DNA of 64,000 nt from Anopheles merus (lineage: Eukaryota > Arthropoda > Insecta > Diptera > Culicidae): NCBI RefSeq assembly GCF_017562075.2, contig NC_054084.1:37449499-37513498 (forward strand), read 5' to 3'. A program made the translations under genes and the position numbers. The notes under the pieces are model-generated. The model ran no database searches. It saw only the letters and a list, made by a program, of their open reading frames with translations, and was not told the origin of the DNA. Shown here piece after piece: positions 39,236-51,204 of the stretch. The stretch's first letter is position 1; each line of letters starts with the position of its first letter.

Positions 39236-40013
39236 ACACGAATAAAATCCCTCGGTGACCGGTAGCATATGGCCCGCAGGATATATTTATTATAAAAGCC
39301 GAAGGGACGCCTCCCTATCCACTGCCCTATCCTACCGGTCCCTTCGGTTGCGTTAAATCTCGCTCTCTGCCGACGCAACGGACGTTTATTTTTTCAATAA
39401 ACAATTAAGTTGTTAAGCCATAAACTCTCGAGTGATCTTTTTTTTTTCAAGCTGCGACGAATATGTGAGGCCCTGGCCTGTCGGCGATCTTGCCGATTGC
39501 CTTTTTGTCTGCCCTGTGTCTGCCTGCCTGCGTGTCCCCGGGTCCCTGGCGATCCCGCGGCCCAGACAAATTGCATCGCATCTTGGTGTTGCTTATCTGT
39601 ATTCTTTTCCCGAGCGGTTTTGTGTGTGTTTTGTGGGGAAGAGCAACAAAAAAGCGCTACCTCTCGAAGGGGTCACGCGGGACCGGATGGACATAGAGTA
39701 GAAGCAAAGTAAAAAGACAACACACACACAGGTAGACAGGAGGGAAGCCAGACACGCTGACACTGAACCGGAAGTACAGGAACTTTGAACGGGCGCACAC
39801 ACAAAGGAATGATATTAGCATGTACAACCCCTCTCCGTCCAGCAGTCCCCCTTCATTGGCACAAACGCAACAGTCCGTTAGCACGTCTGGGCGCGTCTGG
39901 GTGAGTGAGGCTGGCCGAACATCGAACCGGGGCTGCAATCGCCCAGCGAGAAGGGGGGGGGGGCCTTGAAAACAACCTCGCAAGAAAACCTGGTTCTTCT
40001 GGTGGTTCTTTTT

Positions 40014-40034
40014 TTGCTGCTGCTGCTGCTGCTG
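40014..40034. repeat. (GCT)n trinucleotide repeat
   Basis: GCT is repeated seven times. A second run of the same motif occurs at 40,254-40,280. Neither lies in a supported coding frame. Confidence 0.85.
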
Positions 40035-40973
40035 CGTGTGTTTGATACGATCGAGAAGAATCCCCTCGCATTGTGTGTCGCTGTGTGTGTATTTGTCCTC
40101 GCGCTATGGCGCTGTGTTCGATTGGCACATTGTGTAGAGCGCGCGCGATAGAGAGCGTTAGCGCGTGATCACCGCGCCCCGTGCGCACGAGGTGGCAGAG
40201 CGAGCGAGAGGCCAACCTTGGCAACATATCGCGGAACAGAACATCTTCCTGCCATTGCTGCTGCTGCTGCTGCTGCTGCTAACCAGCTGTATTTCTACTG
40301 ATCTGTTTCCTTTTCTTCTCTTATCAGCTGTTGTAGTCTTGCCGCGCTCTGCCCGGTCGCGACAACGCGCACAACCAACCTTCTACCAACCAACGCACAC
40401 GGCCAAATCGATCCGCCGGTTGGTGGGCGCGACGTTGCAAAAACGATAAAGTTAGCACCGGTTTTTTGTGTTGAAGTTTTTGGGGGGGGTCTTCAACCCG
40501 AAGATGACGTCTGTGGGTTGGGGCGTGTGCAACGTTTTTTGTTTTGTGGCCTGGGGAAGTCTTTTACTTTTTCCACTTCAAGGTCCTCCTCCAACCTCCA
40601 CGCACGCACGTAGTTTGAATAAATAAATGAGCCAATCCACGAGTTCGCGATCGCTCTCTCTCTTTCTCTCTCTCTCTCTGTCTCTCTGCTCCACCAGAGC
40701 AGCTTCGATCGTACAAGGAATGTCCGGGTCGTTTGGTTGAAATTTGTCCTGCCTGACGCTTCCGTGCGTGCGGCGATAGCTCTAATTCTTCTTCACTGTT
40801 TTCTTTCAAACCTAGATTTGTTAGAGCGTACAGTTTCTGAAGTGCATTTTTCACATTCCATCCCGGCAACGGGGCTCAGTATAACACTCCGGATGTCCCT
40901 AGTCCGCCACAATCAAGATGGGGTTCCTTATCTTACGCCCTTATTTTCTCACTGTACGTCAATCGCATTTCAG

Positions 40974-41321
40974 AATGGTCGCCCGAGAAGGGTACACGAT
41001 AGCGACGACTGTTCGCTCTTCACCTGTCCTGTTCGGCACACCGGCCGACCTCAATACCACCGCAAAGCGGCGCATTATGGAATGCGATTGGAATGTGCGG
41101 CCTCCCCCCAAACACCACCGTATGTCAATGACCTTCCCTTTTGCCTTCCCTTCGCGATAAAGTTGCCTCGCTGTATGCGTAGTTCGGACTGTTTGCCGCG
41201 AAATAGGTACGCCGGAGCGATCTCCTCTGCTGCGCCTGTCTTTTGTTTTAAGCGCAGTGCGCTGTGCGCACTTTTGAGCGCGCGCTCGCGCGCTTGTTCC
41301 ATGTGTCATGGCCTGCCGCAA
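40974..41321 (+). other. Candidate 348-nt exon
   Basis: The acceptor CGCATTTCAG ends at 40,973 and the consensus donor CGCAA|GTAAGTGG begins at 41,322. The 348 nt (116 codons) are open in phase 0, beginning NGRPRRVHDSDDCS and ending SMCHGLPQ. In the next frame an ATG begins one base after the acceptor and gives a 61-codon ORF, MVAREGYTIATTVRSSPV onwards, ending at TAA 41,158-41,160. The two readings compete. I recognise no domain in either. A leader exon is also possible. Confidence 0.25.
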
Positions 41322-43816
41322 GTAAGTGGTCATGCTTGCGATTGTAACAAGTGGGACAAAAACAAAGAATGATAAAGTGAAGAACAAAAAGAGCAGTACA
41401 CAGTGTGTGTGAGTGTGTGTGCTTGTGTACACACCGATTGGATGGCGGCGGATACAAGCGCGAATAAGATCCATCAGGGGAGGAACGGGGCTAAACTGAC
41501 GTCAGCATAATGAACTTTCCGGCAAACAGCAAACAGCCAGCGAGAGCGGGTAATGAACGGAAAGCATGTTTCTGGTGACGTCATGCGTTTGTGTAGCTTT
41601 TTTTTTCTTTGCTTTTTATTCGGGGCCTCCTCCTCTTCCTCTACAAGAGAGGCCAAAATTCACAAATTAACAACGTGTTTTGCATCTAGTTTTTTTTTTT
41701 GCTTACTGCTCAAAGCAGCAAGTTGAGGGGGGTAACCACCATTCCCAAATAGAAATAATTACAGCGATTTCTTTCCACACCGTGCCAGATTCGTTCCAAT
41801 CAGTTTAAACCGCTCCAGGAGGTCGTTGAACGCAAATGAGGACTGAACCGTTTTGTGTGGCTGTGTGTGTGTGTGTGTGTACGCGCTTGTTTTTTTAGTG
41901 ACTTTCCCATCGTTGAAAGATCTGTTAGTTTTATGGACGATAAACGAATGATAATCTTTCAATTAAGTTGGACACACAACGTTTTATGCTCTGTATCGGG
42001 CTGCTCGTTTGCCTGCCAGATCGCGTTGCTTTTAAGTAGCATTTTTGTCATTTTGAGCTCATCGATTAAGCACACCCTTTTTTTGCTTAATTCCTTGCCT
42101 CTCCCTACGCAAGCGGTTTGGTTGCGCTGAGTCAGCGCAAATAAATGCGCATGGGACCACAGCGCCCTTGATTCCATTCTCTACCTCCGCTCTCATGGTA
42201 TGTTGATGATTAATGGCAATGAATTTTAGGTCACTTCGTCAATGGGAAGGCAAATGCCCGGCGGGACGGATCCCTCCATATCAGCTCGAATGGCTGGCTC
42301 TGACGCGTACGCGTAACCGATAGTGATAAGTGATAAGACGGTAGGGGCAAAATTCCAGTTTGTCAAATGTTTCTGTGTTGCTCAATATCCGCTTCCGTAC
42401 AGTCATGATGCTTGTCCGTGATCTCTCTGTCTCTTTCACTCCCGGTCTGGGATTCGGACAAATCGAACGCGCCCAATTAGAGGTGTCAAATTTGACACAA
42501 AAGAAGCTGTCGCCATCGAGGGCCGAACGTTGTGGTAACGCAAACCTCCTCCCCATATGATGCCGCATGCCAAACCGAAAAAGGACAGCCGGACCCAGTC
42601 TCGGCACAATCCTGTTGCGCGTCCGTTTGTTGGATCACGCGGGCCGGCACTCATGGGCATGGGTGGAACTGGTAGAACCTGTTGTGTGCTTTTGCAGACG
42701 CACGCTGCAAAACTTTTCGACACTAGTGGGATGCCCGTATACGGGCAAATGGTGAGGCAGCCGCTCACCACGATCACACGAGAGTCGTCTCGCGGATGCA
42801 AAGGAAGAAAAGGTGTCCGTGGGTTTTGCGTTTACATCGCACGTTTCGCGTTTGGTGGCTGTGGTGAAACGGTGGAGTGGAATAGGATGGATCGAGTAAA
42901 TTCCGGTGGGTTCGTATTGAGCGCATGCTGATTGGAATGCAGTTTGCTGCAGAATAGAATTGATGCCGGCCATTTAGTTTCAACATTGTATTAGAAAAGC
43001 ATCAACCTTAAAGATGGATGGTGTAGATAAGTGATTTGATAAGAAAAGAAAAAATATTAAAAAAAAGAAAGAAGAGGACAAAACAGAAAAAAGATAACCC
43101 AACAAAAAAATGTTAAAATACCAATATCAAATATCATTTTTAATATTATTGATAAAAAAAGTAATACTGATAGCAAGTATTGATGGTAAGTGACACTGAA
43201 AAAAACGCTACAATATAGGTAAAAGAAAATGTAAATGTATACAGCAAGATAGAAAAGGAAAGTTCGAAACATAAACAAGAACAACAAAGATATACAGTAT
43301 GAGACAAAAACTAAAAAAAAATTGGCAAGTTTGGGAATACATTATTATCAAAGCGAAAGATTTGAAAGTATCAAAAAAATATAGGAAAAACACAAATAAA
43401 CCAAATGAGTGAATAGTTTATTTGTTTAGAAATTGCAAATTAAATCAATGTAAACTTTGTAATTGATTGCAGAAAAGGGAAAATAAGCATTGATAGATAA
43501 TGCAAGTTGGAAAGTTTCAGCAGTAAAGAAATATAATGTCTTTGAAAATTCATTAAGCAGTTCGACGCTAACAAGCAGTATATTTTTAAGTAAATCCACA
43601 TGAACAGGCATACAGCAACACTTTTAATATGTTTTAATTATTCTTGCTGGGCGCCATTCTCTTACATCGTAAAAATAACTAACCTTCAGTTTTTACCTGT
43701 TGCTGTCTTCCGGCTATGGCTGCCGTCCTCTGGCTCTGATGGATGAACGTATCGCCACGATCGTGTCTCCATCATTTCTGGTCCACACTCACATTCATTT
43801 TACTCTCAGGGAAAGG

Positions 43817-43818
<2 letters not shown>

Positions 43819-43880
<62 letters not shown>
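43819..43880. repeat. (GA)n microsatellite
   Basis: This is a GA tract of about 31 units. It is a potential GAGA-factor binding platform if it lies near a promoter, but no core promoter was seen beside it. Confidence 0.95.
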
Positions 43881-43888
<8 letters not shown>

Positions 43889-45900
43889 AGCCGGGAGGCT
43901 ACATCATTCATTATTGAAAGAAATCTATTTTAAGCATCAAGCCCACCGGCAAACCAACCTCCCCTTCCCTCTCCCACGCTTAGCATTAATGTGCTGTCCA
44001 CGTTTCTTTTTTTTGCGTCTTTTTTGCACTCTTCTCATTTGTCGATTTCGGTTATTTTTGTAGCCCGACGTGGAATTCCTACGGGGGAGGAAGAATGAAG
44101 TGGAACACACACCCTCAGGGCGCTCAGTTGAGATTGAGGGCTGTGGGGAAGGCGGAGAGTTGTGTTCTCACCCACGTACCCCAAGAGTTTTCCCCGGCGA
44201 AACAGCAGCAGCCGCGTTTGTGTGCCGGTGGTGGGCTTGAATTTTTGACGTCTATGCTACACTTTCCTTTCGGGTGGAGTTGCTTTTCTGCTTTTATGGA
44301 GAGCTTGGCGCGCGGGTTTTTGCTGTGATGTGAAAGGAATTTTCTTCCCCCAACACCGCCTCACTGTTGCGCTGCACTGTGTTGTGTATCGCGTTTACAG
44401 TTGATGTTAGCTAATTTCGGCCAAATGCACACACACACACACAATCGTGCGCTGGAAAGGCGGAGAAAGGCACACAAAAAACCTGAAAGCAACTGGAGCA
44501 ACGTACAATGTGGGTGGTTGAAAAATCGCAGCGAGGAGGGGGGGGGATGAATGAGGTGTAATGTGTCAATCATAATTCAGTACATGTTTAGTTTCACGTG
44601 CCAAACTGTGGTTCTGTTTTGTTTTGTGTGTCACCTCCACGCTTGAATGTTTATTGCGCTTTTAAGCCCTGAAATTGCGGGAAATTATCTTATCATTATC
44701 TTGCCATCAGCATAGAGTTTGTCGCACGTGTCTGTTTTTTTTTTTAATTTAAGTAAACCTTAAATATTACTTTTTGATATGCATAATCCTTATAACAGTA
44801 ATTCTCCATCTTCTTGCGCATTTCAGGCCACCCCAGAGCGGCGGCAGGGCGGATGTTTCCAGCAGCATTCATTGATTGCAATATTCCACGGCAGAACGGT
44901 TTTCTTCTCCAGCTACTCCACTGCCAAGCGCCAACCACATAAATCCCCCCTATCACTGATCATGCTGGATTCAACGTGGCGTGGCCACAGCTCGCGATCT
45001 GCATGCGAGGGAAGCGGTAATCGGCACCGAGCACCGCCCATTCCTTTCCCTATCGCTTCATCATGCTTCCGGATCACCGGATGTGGTGAAGCTGTCGTGC
45101 CCGCCCTTTCGTTAAACAGTGCGCCGATGTTCCCCTCATATCTCTCTCGTGTTCTCTCTCTATCCGTTCCAGCAAAACAGGAAGGAAGTATATGTGTGTC
45201 TGTGTGTGTGTAAGTGGCGGGGGAGGCCTCGGCATTAGACGAAAGCATGCAAACGATCAACAGCGATTCGTCACTGTATGATTCATCGTTCAGCTTGCTT
45301 GATGGCTCAATCGGCCATTCTAACTCATCATCATTGCGATCATGAAATCCATCATGAACATTGGCGCAGTTGAATCATTCGGCAATACTGCAACGTTTCT
45401 TTCGTTCTGCCCATGACAAACCTTCCTCCTTTGCGGTGCCATTTCCTTCTTTGCAATAAGAAGCGAAAGGAAATTCGCAAAGCCCCTAACCCCCTAAGGA
45501 AAGAAGCGGTGTGAGGACCACCTATTAATTATTAATGTGCCGATTTCCGGTTGACGTCAGTGTATGTGTGTATGTGCGTGCTTATGTTCCGGAATCAACT
45601 CAGCTACGAACGTTCAATGAACCCCCGGTGTCGCCTGTGTCCAGCGAGAGCGCACTTTCCGGGCGCATCTTCACCCGGCCATGCAACAATGTATCGAAGG
45701 GCAGGTGCTGCTGCTCGCTCACTGCATCATCGCTTTGTCACATGTCTATTGTACTTCATCAGGTGCTCTGGTGGATTTGAGAAAACCCGGCACATGTTGG
45801 AGTACACTCTATGTGCTGACAAGAATTCGTCCGTGTGTGGTGGGTAAAGGCGTGATTGTTGCGTGCCTTTTGGATGTGTTTGGTTGACAGTGATAGCAAA

Positions 45901-46490
45901 AGTGATTGATAAAAAAAACAGTTAATTAATAATTTTCCACAGGTGTATCGCAAAAAAAGACAAATAAAGAGCTTCCCGTTTGTTTTGTTATCCAATATCA
46001 CAATTAAATTAGTTACTTTGAAGGTGAAATTTGAGCCGTTTCCGTATGAAATGAAACTTCCGCCAAATAAACAAACAAAAAATTAATAAAAAATGTAAAA
46101 TGACCTCTAATTTACTACGAATGATGGATTGATTCAAAATAAGGAAACATAATAAAAAAGTGTTGAAGTTATAACATTTTTAAAATATGTTTAGCTACTG
46201 TTGATTTTTATTCAGAAGAAACGGCATTGCCCATATTGCTAACTATTATTTTGTTATACAGCCTCAAAAAGGATGCATTTCCATTTATTTGCTAATTGCT
46301 CAGCAGTTTCATTAGTAATACGACTATTTAGATTCAAAGTGTTGCTTAATTCCGCTTACTTGTCGTTTATTTATTATTTTTATTATCCTGATATCACAAT
46401 GTGACTTTAAATATCCAGAAAAATAAATTTTAAGTCATTTTGTTTATATGGTTATATGTTTTCAAATACAGATACATTTTACTGAATCTT
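45901..46490. other. AT-rich spacer, nothing seen
   Basis: The sequence is AT-rich and has no coding-like frame, promoter or recognised repeat. It marks the change from the CpG-rich left part to the repeat-rich spacer. Confidence 0.6.
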
Positions 46491-46497
46491 GATGAAT

Positions 46498-46640
46498 CTC
46501 GGCTTTCTGTGACTTATTGATTACACATAGCAGGATAGTCAGTCCTACGTATGGGAGCACGGTCCATTCGGGGCTTGAACCCATGACGGGCATGTTTTAA
46601 AATCGTACGAGTACGAGGACTGTACCACCAGACCGGCCAG
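46498..46640 (-). mobile_element. tRNA-type SINE, copy A (reverse)
   Basis: Read on the minus strand this matches the other three SINE copies. It has GGTACAGTC (A-box-like), then GGGTTCAAGCCCC (canonical B-box style), then GACCGTGCTCCCATACGTA, then GACTGACTATCCTGCTA. It lacks the 3' GAAGAAGAA tail seen in copies B and C. The internal Pol III promoter form and length of about 200 bp fit SINE200-like elements of Anopheles. The family name is from memory and unverified. Confidence 0.7.
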
Positions 46641-47100
46641 ATTGATGCTATAACATCTTATTCATGATGATCAATTAGAAGTAGACGTATTAACAACCAA
46701 TATACTAAATGCATAACATGAAAATTAAAGATCTACATCAGCCATGAAAATCTCTTGCTCTTGCCGCTCCTGCATCTAGGTAGAATTGTAAGGGTAGAGA
46801 TTTGAGTTTTGTAGTAAAGTGTTTTGTAAAAAAAATGAACTAAATTGCTGAAATATGTTTTATAATTCACGTGTTGTCAATAATTTATCTTCTCGATAGA
46901 GTATACATTCAACACAGTTTTATTTGTGTGAAACAAATATATTGTAACGTTTTTTGCTTACACCACAGCCTCATATTTTTGCTCATGTCGAAACATATCG
47001 ACCATTTAGTCCCAAATGAAACTTTTGTAATTATAAATATTTATAAATATTTATTTACAAAACAGTTGTTTTTCATATTGTTCAATAACCGCGATGTCAT
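46641..47100. other. AT-rich spacer, nothing seen
   Basis: AT-rich sequence. The only frame of note is a 77-codon AT-driven frame at 46,871-47,104 with no domain. Confidence 0.6.
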
Positions 47101-47428
47101 ATGAGGTGAAATATACAGCAAAATGAACTATTTGACAGGCGAAATATTTGACGGATAAAGCATCACAACAACCAGCTGATGTGCTATATAAACAAATAAC
47201 GTGCATAAAATCGTATTTAAATCCGTTAAACAACTTCAATATCGAGTACTTCGTCAATTTTGAGTCAACAGTTCATAATTTCTTCCAATTAAGGAATGTT
47301 CCGCTTAAGAAGATATTATTTTTAGTAGAATTTCGAAAGCGGATGTTGTGGCTCCCCGAACCCTTTAGCTGAAGCTGTCAGATATTTCACCTGTCAAATA
47401 GTTCATTTCGCTGTATATTTCACCTCAT
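47101..47428. mobile_element. 328-bp element with 54-bp terminal inverted repeats
   Basis: The left end at 47,101-47,154 (ATGAGGTGAAATATACAGC onwards) and the reverse complement of the right end at 47,375-47,428 match over about 54 bases with roughly four or five differences. The interior is AT-rich and non-coding apart from a chance 74-codon frame. Size and ends fit a non-autonomous DNA transposon (MITE). A target duplication could not be defined, so the superfamily is unknown. Confidence 0.75.
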
Positions 47429-49257
47429 GTAGCCGCGCGGTAATATTATAAACGGGTTAATTTTCCGATAATTCAGGTGACCATTTCGCCCCACCTAACC
47501 ATTTAACCCCACTTTCTCCGATGTATGTCTTCCACTGCTTACATATATTAAGTACATATATTTTGTAGACTTTGTTCAAAGCTTCTTGATCTAATATGTT
47601 TAAATTTTATTCTATACCTTCCCGTTTAAAATTAAATCTTGATTGTGCAAAAAAATGTACTACTTGTATTGTAATAAGATTTGCTTTTGTGGACCATTGC
47701 TGTTGGGTTTAGGTTGAAGACCACTCATCTATCCAAACGGTACACTAAAAAGTTTTTAGAAAGAATACGCTTTAGGATGACAAAGGTACAAAAAATAACC
47801 AGTATACGTAGCGGTTCGTGAAGAAAAAATATATACTAAACTAGTTAAGGCCCGGTTAAATCTATCGGATGTCCTCAAATTTCGAATTATTTTCAAACTC
47901 TACACGTTGCAACAACCATAACTCCTATTTGTTCTTATACGTTAATGCATTTGTGGTGACAAATGTGTTAACCTTGTAACTTCCTGGACAGTTCTTACCG
48001 TACGTTGCAGAACCGTTAAATATCGAAGAGGCTACTTTTCAGCCAAGTCACGCAATTTTGTAATTTTCAAACTGTTCCATGCCTCTGTTGACACAAATGT
48101 ATAGTTTTTTGATTATTATTTTTTAGTAGTAGCCTCAACAACGTGTTCATTGAATAACGTATTGATGTGCAGTGGATTAAAAAATTAGGGTGCCGCTTAT
48201 ACATATACAACATGTTTAGATCCAATCCCAATTACGTACTTAAAACATACGATTTTTGAAATGCTCACTTTTGCTTCAATCCATTTTGTGCTTTTGGTGC
48301 CTATAAATGTAAGATTGAACTATAAAAATATGATATCGCACATGGTTCGAATACCATTTCTACTCTTTTTTTCGAGTTATGTTTCATACGTAAGGTAATA
48401 AGTAATAGATGCTTGGAACATTCTCAATGTAAATTTTACCGGTCTTAAATTTCAAAAAGGTTTCCAAAAACGCCGTCAAAATTTTATTTTATTATCCTGA
48501 AACTGGTTTTGAAGTATTGAATGGCATTGGTATTTGTGTATGAGACAATTGTTATTGTTGCGCCAAATATCAAATTTCAACAGGGAACATATCCCCTCAT
48601 ATAACCATTCCAAATGTGTAGTTCTAATATTCCGATCTATACTGTTATAGAAAATAATGGTTCAACACTGTTATAGCCTTTCTTGATCAATTAACTAAAT
48701 TTGCGTTTACTTGTAAACTACTTTATTTACTCTTCCCGCTCCACATTTTTCAGATTTGGCTTCTAATTTGACGTGTCCTTAATTATAACGTGGTTTTTCT
48801 TAATCAACACCATAGTACGGTGATAGCATCACATGGTAGATATAGCCATCACTCTTGATAGATGCAGTCAGAATCTTTTCAGCCCTCTTGGGCACGTTAT
48901 AGTAAGCATAGTTTCATTGTGGATCATTCTGCAGTTGATGCTGATCCGGCTGAATACAGTGCGCACGGGTGAGGCAACGCGCAGTATGTTGCAGTCATGT
49001 TGCGCAATGAACCATCTCTCCCTTTAGTGCTTTGTTCCGGAAGGACATCCTGAAATAAGTAATTCTTCCCACACGCGAGCAAATCTTTACAAATTCAATT
49101 TTAACTTTCAAGCCATCAACATCCGCCGCTTTCTTGTTCCGAATTTCAGCAAGGCTTTTTAGCATATGGCCGCTTAGGGTCTCTCGGCTACATCCGCCTC
49201 TTATTGTCATGCGTTTTCCTTGTCCTGACTCAGCCAATATTGCGGAGTAGTAGATTT
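47429..49257. other. AT-rich spacer, nothing seen
   Basis: No gene or clear repeat was found. Several T-rich blocks and degenerate frames are present. It may contain old transposon remnants, which I could not align by eye. Confidence 0.5.
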
Positions 49258-49446
49258 GGGGCGGTCCCGTGGTACGTGGTCATCAACTCTAACGACTCAA
49301 TAACATGCCCGTCATTGTTCAAGCCCATGGACCGTGCCCCCGTAGCAAGGATTGACTATCCGGCTACGTGGTAATGAATTAAGTCTCAAAAGCCTATATA
49401 GGCCGGCATGTCCGCGTAGGACGTTACGCCAAATAGAAGAAGATTT
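49258..49446 (+). mobile_element. tRNA-type SINE, copy B
   Basis: In order it carries GTGGTACGTGGTCATC (A-box region), GTTCAAGCC (B-box, degraded), GACCGTGCCCCCGTA, GACTATCCGGCTACGTGGTA, a segment AAGCCTATATAGGCCGGC, and a 3' end CCAAATAGAAGAAGA. It is close to full length. It shares the middle and tail with copy D. Confidence 0.7.
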
Positions 49447-49819
49447 GAGGGAGTGTACATGTTCGACGTCCTGGGTATAGCAACCCGTTTTACAGGATAT
49501 TCTGTACCACACTTATCTGCCGATGACGACGGTGTATGTAGTAATCGAGGTGCTTAAGCACCAATAATGAGTATGGTTGGCTTTATGAATGATTGAATGA
49601 ATTGGAATACCAACCATTACACAATTAAGCTATTTTGCATAGTTTTCAAACATGTTTTTTAAATATTGCCTTGAATATCTTGATTTATAATGGGAAGGAG
49701 TATGAGATGGGACACGTTATCATTAGGTGGCTAATTTGCAACTTAAATTATTTAAAAAAATCATTATATCCAATACCATGTGTTTTCAAATCGGTTTGTG
49801 TAAACAAACAATCTAAGTA

Positions 49820-50611
49820 ACCATTGCCCTGAAGCAACCATTATCGAGCAGGCGGCAGAGAGCCTCGGATTGCAGATAAACGAGGCAAAGACCAAACTGA
49901 TGGTGGCAACATCAGCGGGCCCACCAACAAATAATCAGAATCTACGTAGGCGTGACGTGCAGATAGGTGAACGCACTTTTGAAGTCGTCCCAGAATTCAC
50001 CTATCTGTGGTCAAAGGTCAGCAACAACAATAACATGGAAGCTGAATTGCGCGCAAAGATGCTGGCTGCCAACTGGTCATTCTACAATCTGAAAAAGCAG
50101 CTCACCTCAAAGAACCTGTCGCGACGGACGAAGCTGGGACTATATAGTACCTATATAGTACCAGTACTCACATACGCCTCTGAGACATGGACACTGTCCA
50201 AATCTGACGAAACCCTCTTAGCCGCGTTCGAGAGGAAGATGCTCAGAAGAATACTTGGCCCCGTATGTGTGGAAGGACAATGGAGGAGCCGCTATAATGA
50301 CGAGCTATACGAGATGTACGGCGACCTCACTGTCGTACAGCGTATAAAGCTCGCCAGGCTCCGGTGGGCTGGCCATGTTATACGCATGGAAACGGACGAC
50401 CCAGCCCGTAAAGTCTTTTTGGGCCATCCACAAGGACAGAGGAGGCGTAGTAGGCCCAAATTGAGGTGGCAAGATGGCGTGGAGGCGTCCGCCATTAAGG
50501 CCGGGATAACGGGCTGGCAGACGAAGGCGCGAGAACGTGAGCGGCTTTGGACATTCCTGAGGCAGGCCAAGACCGCAATGCGGCTGTAGTGACGGATAAG
50601 TAAGTAAGTAG
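49820..50611 (+). mobile_element. 5'-truncated non-LTR retrotransposon (reverse transcriptase C-terminal part)
   Basis: An open frame from about 49,823 to the TAG at 50,587 encodes the thumb and C-terminal part of a non-LTR reverse transcriptase. In order it has LGLQINEAKTKLM, FTYLWSKV, RTKLGLYSTYIVPVLTYASETW, FERKMLRRILGP, RLRWAGHVIRM and GRRRSRPKLRWQDGV-like motifs (here RRRSRPKLRWQDGV). These are typical of RTE/Jockey-grade elements. The catalytic YADD region is missing, so it is dead on arrival. The tail is a TAAG repeat at 50,594-50,609, as in elements with simple-sequence 3' ends. FTYL is followed by W where family members usually have G. The ORF is otherwise unbroken, suggesting a fairly recent insertion. 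Clade is uncertain. Confidence 0.85.
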
Positions 50612-50786
50612 GTCTGTAAAACATGGTTTAGGTACTGAAGATATCAAGTTATGTTATTGTCTGATTAAAATTATCTACAATTTTAAGTAATAACTCCAAC
50701 AAATCCTGTCCCATACAATCTCTGCAGACTCTGCGCCCTTTGTTATAAGATTTAGTTGACAAATCAGTATAAAAACTCAGCTAAAT

Positions 50787-50880
50787 TTCCTACGCTAATT
50801 CCTATGCTGATTCCTACGCTAATTCATACGTTAATTCCTACGCTAATTCCTACGCCAATTTCTACACTGTTTCTACGTAG
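50787..50880. repeat. 12-bp tandem repeat, CTACGCTAATTC type
   Basis: About seven imperfect copies of a 12-bp unit lie immediately before the 29-bp minisatellite. A shorter version occurs at 62,302-62,350, again just before related minisatellite sequence. The pair therefore behaves as one composite repeat. Confidence 0.8.
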
Positions 50881-50924
50881 TACATTTATTACCGGGTATT
50901 GTATGTCGACTGGAACTTAGATTG

Positions 50925-51204
50925 TATCGGTTCCTGGATCAGGTCCAAGTATCATTCTGAATCCGAATCAAGTACAGTTCCTAAAACAGTTCCTGCATGG
51001 CATGGGTTAATGATCGGTTTCAGGACCAGTATGTATTCAGTATCAGTTACAAGTTCGTTATCGGTTTACTTTCAGCTCCATGACCGATGTGGGTTCATGA
51101 TAGGTGCCAAGACCGGTGTGCGTTAATGATCAGTTACAAGACCAATATGGGCTCATGATAAATACCAGGGCCGATATGGGTTCATGATCGGTTCCAGGAC
51201 CAAT
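50925..51204. repeat. 29-bp minisatellite, left block
   Basis: Diverged units resemble GGTATGGGTTCATGATAGG followed by TTCCAGGACC, with a period close to 29 bp. The block ends abruptly at 51,204, where a transposon is inserted, and resumes at 51,847. Confidence 0.85.
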
